Shown here: positions 55,019 through 64,000 of the stretch, in pieces
How the letters are laid out: every line of letters starts with the position of its first letter
Position numbering within the stretch: position 1 is the first letter of the stretch
Assembly (NCBI GenBank): GCA_963678675.1
Contig: OY783195.1
Coordinates: forward strand, 9,677,277-9,741,276
Direction: 5' to 3'
Source: Xiphydria camelus
Lineage: Eukaryota; Arthropoda; Insecta; Hymenoptera; Xiphydriidae
Length of the DNA stretch: 64,000 nucleotides
The notes under the pieces: generated by a model
Told to the model about the DNA's origin: nothing
The model's database searches: none
Seen by the model: only the letters and a program-made list of their open reading frames with translations
Program-made: the position numbers and the translations under genes

Positions 55019-56586
55019 ACTTTTGGTATTAAATATTACAACAGTGGCATAAGACTGAATGACACCAGATATATATGTCCACACCGGTGAAATGACATTA
55101 AAAATTGATACCATTTTTTTTACTGTAAACCCTCTTATGAGAGAAGGTTTTCGTGATTTTTAATTGAGTTAGGTAGTATTATCTAAAATAGTCAAACAGA
55201 AAATATGAATTAGATTATTGATCACTTATTCGTTTGGTAGTCACTAAATTTGAAATAATGAAATTTCACTCATTTAGTGTATAAATAAATAACACTGGAA
55301 ATACATATTTTCATCCAACTGATTGTGAGTGACTAATTTTGAAGTTTACTTTCAAAGAGTAAATTGTTAAATTTAAGTGGGAATATTGCTCATTTTCCAT
55401 TCTCTCAGAGGGAAATGTCACTCTTCCAAATTTATAAAATACCTACAGTTAATGGCATGTGGTTTTAACTACAAATGGAAAAATTATAATCCTTGGCTAA
55501 TACGTTTAGGTACCTATAAATTTCATATCTCTTTTATTTTTTACATAAATTCACAACCTTGCATATTTTCTACTATTTCGCAAATTATAAATAGGTATGT
55601 AATAATGTTTCAACCATTTTTCAAAAATATTGTAAATATATTAATATATACATACATATCTATATATATATATGTATATATATTATCCTACCCATAAAGT
55701 ACGTAAATACATTTCATCGCTTGGCAGCTCAATTATTTTCATTTTGACGATTTATCAGTTAAAACTATTTTATTAAAGAGGCAGTTTCTTTTAAATAAGC
55801 ATTTTGATGGATATGCAAGATATGTAATTAAGTAGACGAGAAAATTCCAATATAATCCTTAGAATTATTAGATAATACTAATGTGTTTGATACTAAAGTC
55901 GAATATTTAGATACCCTTACTCTTTGAAATGAACAGGTTTTTAATTAAATGATTGTAAAGAAATTCTGGAAAATCAATTTCCACCCAGAAAATACATCTT
56001 TCTCTTGAGATATAAAGTGATAGAATGTTCTAAAGGTCATTTTAAAATTAAAGAGGGCAATGTCAACGAAAGTAATAAGATAATAAAAATGCTCAGTTAT
56101 CCCTAAATTGAAATCATAAAATGGCCCACCAAATACTTAATTTCATTCGATTCTGTCTTCTTGATAGCACGCCTTGTTATATCCTGGGGCACACGTGTGT
56201 GCCCAGTTACTTAAGTTTGATACCAGTTTCTACCGCGACTTCCCAACGTTTCCCCAGAATACAAATGAAGTGACGGATCTTATAATCAACGAAATTCAGT
56301 GTACTTATAATTATTTCAACACTGAAGAAACCTAATTATAAATTAGGATTTGCAGAAAAGTTAGCTGCACTTTGAAATTACAGCCAAAAAATGCGTATTA
56401 TCGACTAAAAGATTGACTGCAAAGGTCTCGACACATTATTTGGCCATTTTCAGGCATTTCTTCGCAGCTAATAGAGAAATAATCTAAAAAACAGAAGTAA
56501 GTCTAAATTATGGTCATTTCTTATTAAGATTCAGTCATTAAACTGCCATTTTTGGTTAATATAAGTCTATGTATATAAACTGAGAA
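55019..56586. other. No recognised gene; TA microsatellite near 55650-55685
   Basis: AT-rich. The frame at 55377-55697 ends in the TA repeat and looks random. Confidence 0.4.
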
Positions 56587-57615
56587 AATGAAACGCGACA
56601 AGTTGTTTTTTCATTGTGTACTTCTACAATACTTTGATTTTTTTTAAAAGTGCTGCTGCAGCTCATCAATTACTTGTGGAAACTTATGCTGAATCTGCTC
56701 CATCAGAAACAATATGTAGAGACTGATTTCGTCGCTTCAAAAGTGGAAACTATGATGTTCACGACAAACAACGGCCAGGTCAAATAAAGAAGTTCGAAGA
56801 TGAACAACTGTAAGCTCTATTGGAAGAAAACCCTACTGAAATGCTCAAAAGAATTGGCTCAACAGCTTGAAGACGATATGAACCTACAATTTCACGTCGT
56901 TTATATGCCATAGGAAAGATTGAAAAAGAAGGAAAGTGGCTGCCACATGAAATGCCATTGCTAATCGTCTGAACATCAAGATTTCTTTGCCTGCAAAGAA
57001 TAAAAAGAAAAGTTCTTTTAAGACGTAACGTAACCGGTGATGAGAAATAGATCTATTTCGATAACCCGAAATGGAAAAAATCATGGGTTTACACTGGCTA
57101 ACCATCAACGTCGATACCAAAACGAAACATCTACAGTCACAAAACAATTCTTTCAATTTGGTAGGATATGGAATGTGTTGTTTATTATGAGCTGTTGAAA
57201 CCAAATGAAACAATTACTGCCGAACATTGTCAACAACAATTAGAACGTTTAAATAATAATTTGATGTAGAAACGACCATCAATTGCATGAAATCGCCGAA
57301 AGGTGATTCTTCTTCACGACAACGCTCGGTCTCATGTTGCTTGAGCCGTAAAAGAAACGTCGATGAAGCTTGAATGGGAAGTTCTCCCGCACCCAGCATA
57401 TTCTCCAGACCTGGCCCCGAGTGATTATCATTTATTTAGATCGATGCAATACCACTTGGAAAATACACACTTCCATAATTACCAAGTAGTCAAAAATTGG
57501 GTAGCTGAGTGGATTAGCTCTAAAAGTAGACAATTCTTTCGTCGCGTAATTCAACTTCTGCCAGAAAAGTGGGAAAAAGTTATAGTTTCCAAAAAGATGA
57601 ATAATTCGATTGTGA
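56587..57615 (+). pseudogene. Full-length but decayed mariner transposase
   Basis: Almost every mariner block can be followed, with several stops and frame changes: HQLLVETYAESAPSETICRD (helix-turn-helix), RRFKSGNYDVHDKQRPGQIK, the VTGDEK block with the first aspartate (about 57034), SIWWDMECVVYYELLKPNET, HDNARSHVA (second) and SPDLAPSDYHLFRSM (third). Aspartates two and three are 34 residues apart, so DD34D. It ends LLPEKWEKVIVSKK. About 340 codons, the usual family length. I found no terminal repeats nearby, so the element edges have decayed or lie beyond what I can align. Confidence 0.85.
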
Positions 57616-57760
57616 GGTATTCACACATTTTATTATGTCATAATGTTTTATAAATAAGAAAAATAAGTTTGGTAGTTTTTATATCATTGACATAAAACTC
57701 AACTGATTCGACTTTCTTTAAAATGTTTCGTGTTAATTATAAAGGTAGGTACCTACTATA

Positions 57761-58812
57761 CAGGGTGTCCCTAAATATCATGTACAAACGGAAGGAGGTA
57801 ATTCTTTGGCTTATTTCATGACTAAAAGTTCGTATAAACATAGGCCCGTTAAAGCTTCGTTACTGATCTAAAGGGTGTTGACATTTCAAAATTTGTTTAG
57901 TTTTTTTTTATAGCTCACATGCAGTTTTTAAGATATTTAGCTCAAATTTGGAATGTAAGTTATGCTGTAGGGCTTATATCATTGGGCATGTCAAATGGTC
58001 GTGAGAATCTACAGGGGGCTATTTTTTCAGGGGTCGTGCCCCCTTTTCTCCTCCTAAACTTTTTTACGGTGAGCCTCTGGTAGATTCTAAAATACAAAAT
58101 AAATTTTCTGTTTTGTTTACAAACTTTTTGGTCTTGTAGTTTTTTCGTATCTGCCACCGTTATCGAGAAAAACCCGTAAGAAATACTCCGGCAATGTTCC
58201 AAAGAGTACGCGAGTCAATGAGAAGAAGAGCGAAGGCATGTGTAAGGGTTGGAGGAGGTCACTTTCAGCAGTTTTTGTAACGTTGTTTTGTTATGTTCAT
58301 TATTTAGGTTTTTAATGCTACAAAAACCGCATTATTCCAGCTTTAATTTTTTTTTTAATTTTAATTTCATTTAGCGAATTACAGAAAATCGTTTTTTATT
58401 TTTGTCTCGATAACGGTGGCAGATACGAAAAAATTACAAGAGACCAAAAAGTTTGTAAACAAAACAGAAAAATTATTTTGTATTTTAGAATTTACCAGAG
58501 GTGCATTGCGAAAAAGTTCAGGGGGAGAAAAGGGGGCACGACCCCTGAAAACATAATCCCCAGTAGATTCTCACAACCATTTGACATGCCCAATGATATA
58601 AGCCTTAAAGCATAACCTACATTCCAAATTTGAGCTAAATATCTTAATAACTGCATGAGCTATAAAAAAAAACTAAAAAAGTTTGGAAATTTCAACACCC
58701 TGTAGATCAGTAACGAAGCTTTTACGGGCCTATGTTTATATGAAATTTTAGTCATGAAATAAGACAAAGAATTACCTCCTTCCATTTGTACATGATACTT
58801 AGGGACACCCTG
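57761..58812. mobile_element. CAGGGTGTCC foldback with arms of about 430 bp
   Basis: CAGGGTGTCCCTAAATATCA at 57761 and its near-complement ending 58812, flanked by TA (57759-57760, 58813-58814). The arms stay similar inward to the CCACCGTTATCGAGA block (about 58165 and 58418). The loop contains only the last codons of a transposase (58206-58280). Type: IS630/Tc1/mariner. Confidence 0.85.
58206..58280 (+). pseudogene. Transposase C-terminal tail in the foldback loop
   Basis: VRESMRRRAKACVRVGGGHF then QQFL and TAA. The R-R-x-x-C-(I/V)...GGHF ending is the hallmark tail of insect IS630-type transposases. The catalytic domain is missing. Compare the tails at 5863, 35101 and 36884. Confidence 0.7.
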
Positions 58813-58814
58813 TA

Positions 58815-59750
58815 TATGTCACGAGGATCATTTTTCTTAACATATCTTATGCCGAAAAGAAGAATAGGCAAAGAAAGGGCGGACCGCAAAAGGCATACAT
58901 TTTACATCATCACCCCTCATCTCCTATTCCACTTTTCTCCTACATACATAACTTCGAATCATAAAAATCAGTATGTGGTGCGAATACAACATTATTGTTG
59001 ATATCAAGTAAAATACAGCAAGGCATACATTCTCTATACAATTGGCTCGTTATTGCACGTTATTTTATTGAAAAATCCCGACGAAATTGGAACAGGCATT
59101 TCACGAATTCTAAATTAATCTAGGTATATATTTAATAATCATACATAATATAAATACTTATAGTCGTCTCTAATTATAATTAATTATATTTATATAAACT
59201 TTTCACAATCCCACATATTGCGTATAACTCACTATATGAAACGAAATGACTTCGCGCATAGGTATGCTCTATTATAACGTAAACGAATGTAAATATGCAA
59301 TCACTCGAATACAAATATATTGAAAACCGCAACGGTATCGCGCGTCACGAAGGGATGTACTTCGCAAAAATCGCATCGCGGCAACGATTTCCATGGCACG
59401 TCATTAATCCTGCGACTGTATATATATATATAACCGTGGCGACGCGACTGCGACTGTGAAAAACACGTAAAAAGAGAATTACGTATATTTTACGAATTTA
59501 TGCTCTATTACAGAGAGTCGGTCGGATAATATCGTTGTGACCTTTGAACTGCGTCATTAAGAATGTAAGGTGACCCGGTTGTATGACGTGGAAAATACGT
59601 AAAAAAATGAAGGTACGGGAAAGCAGACTTAAAATACTCTTACTATGTCTGTGTGTGAATACTGACATAATATTCAAATATACGTGCATCGTACCGACTA
59701 ACAAAACATGATCTCATCATCATTAAGTTATCAATCCAATACTTCGCGAG
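58815..59750. other. No recognised gene
   Basis: AT-rich with a short TA run at 59420-59434. No supported feature. Confidence 0.4.
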
Positions 59751-59752
59751 TA

Positions 59753-60471
59753 GGGGAGAGCGGGGCTAGTTGTAACAGGTGGAAGTAGTAACAGCCGTTT
59801 TATAGGATGACGCAATTTTCTGCGATGCATGAAATCGCGTTTTGGGCAAGCTAAATGTCGTTGTCAACCGTCGCAATCGGCCAGTCAACTGCGCATCTTC
59901 ACCAGGGAGAGTTCTATGTGTGACGTGAAATTCTGACACATAAGTTTGAATTTTCATTTCCGTAATTCGGGCATCCAGTGCTCGTCATTTCAACTTCGTT
60001 TTTCTGCGTGTAAGCTTTATCATAGGTATATTATTGTATACTAGAATGAGGATCTATTGTACAAAACCTTTTATGTATGAATTCAGGTAATTAGGTAAGA
60101 CTAATGTTTAATTAAGAACGTAAATAGAAGAAATAAAGTTGATGTAGGTAGTATTAAAAATTGTTAAGCCTTAAGATTGATAAGCCCTTTATTATGCTTA
60201 ACCTCAATAATCATAACAATTCTTTTCTACTACTACTTGCCCCATGTCTGTTACAACAAGCCCTAAACGAAGGAGTAAGATGTAACACCCGATTTTATAC
60301 ACTAAAAATGTATTCATTTCTAATTTATTGATTGACTGTACTACTTAATATTGGGAATGGTAGTTGAATACATTAGCTAAATGCTAATGATAAAATATTT
60401 TCCACTTTTTTGATAATATCCAAGTTACAGGTAATAATATGAAAAGTGTTACAACTAGCCTCGCTCTTACC
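59753..60471 (+). mobile_element. pogo-like MITE, GGGGCTAGTTGTAACA family, copy 2
   Basis: GGGGAGAGCGGGGCTAGTTG at 59753 and ACAACTAGCCTCGCTCTTAC at the right, flanked by TA (59751-59752, 60472-60473). The first 200 bp match copy 1 (16754-17636) in opposite orientation, including GCATGAAATCGCGTT and CAGTCAACT-CGC-TCTTCACC. The terminal repeats are better kept than in copy 1. Confidence 0.8.
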
Positions 60472-60518
60472 TACTTAAAATATATTATATTTTTTACACA
60501 TTTTAAATGAGGCATGTA

Positions 60519-60748
60519 AATGGAAAAGGCTGAAAGTGCCATACCTTGCAGAAATAAGATTTTGTATAAGATTTTTTATAAAAATAGGTGTAAGTGCCAT
60601 CGCCAATAACCTAGTAATGCATGTAAGTGTCTCCTGATTCAGTTTTAGTTTATAGAGCGTTCTAAAAGTAGCTCTGCGGTTACAGTTCTAAACAAATTTA
60701 TTTGATTTTTCAACGATTTTGGCTTTGGCACTTTCAACCTTTTCCATT
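60519..60748. mobile_element. MITE with AATGGAAAAGG ends
   Basis: AATGGAAAAGGCTGAAAGTG at 60519 pairs with CACTTTCAACCTTTTCCATT ending 60748 (about 24 bp, one mismatch), flanked by TA (60517-60518, 60749-60750). 230 bp, no coding. TA duplication allows Tc1/mariner, not more. Confidence 0.75.
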
Positions 60749-60750
60749 TA

Positions 60751-61252
60751 CACGCAACAAATATATTTTGAATGTACGAAAAAAAAATATATATATATCT
60801 GTTTCTTATGTAACCAAAATTATATTAAAAAATATTGGCTACATTAGAAAATTGAAAAAATATATTTTTTAATACCTACACACAATAAATGTAAAATATC
60901 GTTAAAAAAATTAATTTATAGTACTTGCGAAGTATACAAAAAACAGCAAACACATATATGTATTTTGTGGTAAGTACATGCGTGATCAGCCGACCGTAAC
61001 ATTGCAATTCTCCGCGAAAATGATAGACTCAAAATTGAGCAATACAGTTTAGCAACGATCGTTATTCGCGTACCTGCGTAATGAAGCTGTCACGCGCACC
61101 ACTGATAAGCGGCACATGTTGTTCCTCTCCGATGCTCACGTCGATCTGGCGCGAGAGCAATCGTTCCACCTTATTCAACGACCAGAATGGAAAATACGAC
61201 AAAGACGATAATAACAATGTTTAATGGTGCGCACATACGTACTAATAAAAAT
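60751..61252. other. No recognised gene
   Basis: AT-rich, then a CpG-rich patch at 60980-61180. No supported feature. Confidence 0.4.
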
Positions 61253-61342
61253 GATATTTCAAAATGTAGCAATCAAGCTCAGAAAGTATGAGGGAAAAAC
61301 TACAAGTAAGAAATTTAGTGATAGTGTAGTTATGAATTCGGT

Positions 61343-62072
61343 TCTGACTGACTGATTCATCAACGCCGAGTCCAAAGCGGTGAAGCTACTTAAATGAAAT
61401 TTAGAGATAGGAGGTTTATTTTCTTTCTTTCATCCACTAAGAAAGGATTTTACGAAATTCTTCCCCTAAAGTGTTAAAATAGGAGATGTAAATTTGTATG
61501 AAAATCCGTCATTTTTGAAGTTTGATCCATGGAGATTGGTATTTGGTCTTTCGGTTAGAAAATAAGAAAGATGTGTTTCAGGATTTTTGGAAATTTATCC
61601 CTTAACCCTTCTAAGGTCGCGCCTTTTCACCCAACGTTTCTGATCGCGTGATGAGGGCCGCCCCGCCCGTGTATTGCGGAGCGCGATGTTGCCACGTCAT
61701 ACGGCGATCAGTAACGAGACACGACTTGCATTGCATTGTCGCTGGCAACGTCACAGACCAAATTTCTACTGCGAAACTGGTCGCACAGTGAGGACGGTCC
61801 CGCATTTTCCGCGTTACGCTTCATTAATATATTTTTTTCAATTTTTCTAATGAATGCAGAGCTATCATATTATAATCATCGTATTCACGACATTTCAATG
61901 AAGGAATACGTAGCCGGTGATCGTTCAAATCGAGGTAGTTAAGCATTATGACGATTTAAAGAAAAAAGTGCGGGGCCGCCCTCATCACGCGACCTCAGAA
62001 GGGTTAAAGGGGTAAAATAGGGGATGAGATTATTTTGAGATCCACTCGGACGAAATCGCGAGCGGAAGCTAG
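61343..62072 (+). mobile_element. Helitron-like segment
   Basis: It starts TCTGACTGACTGATTCATCA and has the familiar GCGGTGAAGCTACTTAAATG and AAAATAGGAGATG phrases of insect Helitrons. It ends CGAAATCGCGAGCGGAAGCT with CTAG at 62069-62072. The 5' flanking base is T rather than A, so the exact start is uncertain. No Rep/helicase. Confidence 0.5.
61606..62003. mobile_element. piggyBac-type MITE inside the Helitron-like segment
   Basis: TTAA at 61602-61605 and 62004-62007 flank CCCTTCTAAGGTCGCG... and ...CGCGACCTCAGAAGGG (one mismatch). A subterminal inverted GCGTGATGAGGGCGGCC-like block (about 61634 and 61970) strengthens the fold. Frames inside (61611-61805 minus, 61736-61942 plus) do not resemble piggyBac transposase. 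Confidence 0.8.
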
Positions 62073-62224
62073 AGTTGTATAAAATTTACTTCTGTCAAGC
62101 GTATAAGTCGATTCTATACAATATAGTATTTAACCGAATTCATAATTGTCCCATCACTACATTTCTTACCTGGAGTTTTTCCCCCATAGTTTTCCCCCCA
62201 TTGATTCCTACATTTTGAAATATC

Positions 62225-63760
62225 CTTTTTCTCAGTACGAGAGATGAAGTCCCACGCCTGCCAAACTTTTGTCATCGTCTGTACTTATACGAGTACATAT
62301 GGTTGCGCGCTGTTGGAGATTTATCGATCCCAAAGCGTGCGTGCACCACCTTGTGCAATGAAATTTTCCAACTGATTAACCTCACTCACGTGCCTATCAT
62401 TTGTTGCGAGATTAATTCGTGGAGTCGCCTGCTCACAATAATAATGCTTCGAAAATCGATGTTCCAATGGTCCACGGGAATACCGTGGATATTTAACGGG
62501 GATTTTATGTAAACTTGTGAAGATCTTCGATTAGTTCTCGGCAAACTTAAAAATTTAAGCCGGGATGTAGAGTGCTAGGATTATACTTTCTTGAGCCGTT
62601 ATCACGAAAGATAAAGGACATTAAAAATAATGAATGATGAAGAAAATAGTTATGGCGTTTATATACCTAACAGCAGATAAACTAGTATCCTGTAGTTAAG
62701 ATATTTCTCAGGAAATGAATTTGTCTGAAGTAGTTGCATCTGCTGCATATCAAAATAAACTATTTGAGTCATTTTCTTTCATGATATGCTAAAAAGTTCC
62801 TCTCGATAATTCACATTCTCGAACTCGAATACCTCCCCAATAGTTCATCCCCTTCCTAAAATACTTTCCATAGTGTTTCCCGTTATCTCTCTTCAACTGA
62901 ACTCGCTGTATGCGGAAATTGTCACTGGAACTACGAGGAAGTGGATTATTAGACAGATTAACTATCGATACCCTTCAAATAACCGTTGCGTAATTCGAAA
63001 GATCCCTTAGGAGAGCGATATTCGCAAATATAGCCTATTTCTATCGTACAGCCTCATCATTATATGAGAATCTATCAAGACTAGTTCAATTAGAACTGAT
63101 GCTTGGAACGAAAAGAAGGTAATCAAAATGTGGAGCAAATCCATATAATTCCGCTCCACTGTATAGTAAAAGTATTTTTCTTGTATCTATGTATATATGT
63201 ATACAAAAAATACTTGTATGCACAAGTAAACACATATGTACAGATTTCTATCCCTCGCGAGGAAAAAATTGGTACTCTCTCTCTCTTTCTCCATGAAAAG
63301 AGTCAGTAAATTTCCTTTACCATCATTATCGTAGGTACGCCGCGCATATGTCGATGTAGGCGTTAACTCACAAGGCGCTTTCATCTCGGGAGCAACGCAG
63401 CGCAAGACGCTCGGCATCGCAATTCGATATTTCCTTGGGCCGTGGCACCGAATTACATTAGTCGAACCGCAACGCCACTTCAATATACGGAATCCACTCA
63501 AGCGAATTATACAGTTGCAATTTCAATTGTATCAGGGTAGCAGACTATCAGCAAAATCATAGTACCATTTCGACAGAGTGCGATATTGGATCGCCGTTGG
63601 AATATAACACTTCGAGCTCGAAATATCGAGTGAAACTGCTCTAATTGTAAGTGGTTATTTATTTACGTTACAGTAGTACCTATCGTGCCGTAATCTATTT
63701 AGTTCAGTAAATATGATTATTACCGATGCTGTTGTAGTAATCTGAAGTTATACAATGCGT
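62225..63760. other. No recognised gene; CT microsatellite near 63274-63290
   Basis: Frames such as 62303-62512 and 63187-63501 (minus) match nothing known. Confidence 0.4.
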
Positions 63761-63764
63761 TTAA

Positions 63765-63846
63765 CCCTAGAATACTAATATGTTTTTCTTTATACATTAT
63801 TCTAATGGAGGCGTCGTAAAAATTACGACATATTAGTATTCTAGAG
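63765..63846. mobile_element. 82-bp piggyBac-type mini-MITE
   Basis: TTAA at 63761-63764 and 63847-63850 flank CCCTAGAATACTAATATGT and its complement (19 bp, one mismatch). The spacer is only about 45 bp. Small, but the TTAA plus inverted ends repeat the pattern of 36366 and 61606. Confidence 0.65.
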
Positions 63847-64000
63847 TTAAGTGGATGATATCAGTGATAAAAGTGAGGCATAGTACGTAATCACATTATG
63901 GCATGCCTGTATGAAGTGGCAAGGTTTTAGACAGAAGCAAAGATGAAACATTCTGATTTTTCTAGTTAATACGTTCAGTGCTGATGACGCATACGGTGTA

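Larger units (their letters stand above)
61253..62224. mobile_element. Inverted-repeat element containing nested insertions
   Basis: 61253-61341 (GATATTTCAAAATGTAGCAA ... GAATTCGG) pairs inverted with 62134-62224. Most of the interior is a Helitron-like segment (61343-62072), itself interrupted by a TTAA-flanked MITE (61606-62003). No coding of its own; family unassigned. Confidence 0.6.

Overview
This window looks like insect nuclear DNA: AT-rich, full of transposons, with no bacterial-style gene packing. The mobile families present (mariner, pogo/Tigger, PIF/Harbinger, piggyBac-type MITEs, Helitrons, a MULE, Ty3/gypsy) and the CpG-rich islands between AT-rich stretches fit a hymenopteran such as an ant or wasp. 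That assignment is inference from general features only. I found no intact host protein-coding gene, rRNA gene, convincing tRNA gene or CRISPR array. The coding sequence I can recognise is nearly all decayed transposon protein; three short unassigned ORFs are listed at low confidence.

Layout. 1-5.7 kb: non-autonomous Helitron (555-1563) and a mariner relic (about 3646-4490). 5.7-8.3 kb: TA-flanked foldback holding a solo LTR (5750-6744), then a second foldback (7599-8238). 8.3-12.3 kb: mostly featureless. 12.3-18.2 kb: decayed tandem repeat carrying a 2.2-kb TAA-flanked element, a deleted pogo element, a pogo-like MITE and a foldback that abuts it. 18.5-20.0 kb: very long palindrome with tRNA-like boxes. 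21.7-22.3 kb: Tigger-like MITE. 23.3-27.15 kb: a transposon-type pseudogene split by a 2.7-kb insertion that contains a truncated Ty3/gypsy pol between inverted arms. 27.4-29.5 kb: large inverted repeat. 31.5-37.2 kb: several MITEs, a nested foldback and a transposase C-terminal relic. 37.7-40.1 kb: Mutator-like transposase pseudogene split by a 1.4-kb element. 41.2-48.3 kb: three large palindromes, a SINE-like copy and two Harbinger derivatives. 49.2-50.1 kb: internally deleted mariner. 50.5-52.9 kb: decayed minisatellite interrupted by a GC-rich block and followed by a PIF MITE. 54-64 kb: mariner pseudogene, CAGGGTG foldback, second copy of the pogo-like MITE, and a triple nest of inverted repeat, Helitron-like segment and piggyBac-type MITE.

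Two themes stand out. First, insertions are nested so often that the history can be read locally: in three places the opposite arm of a palindrome, or a neighbouring tandem unit, keeps the unoccupied site and so gives the target-site duplication directly. Second, several foldbacks keep only the last codons of a transposase between inverted copies of one transposon end, which suggests they arose by inverted duplication of the 3' end. None of the pieces looks able to move itself; any mobility would need enzymes from elsewhere in the genome.
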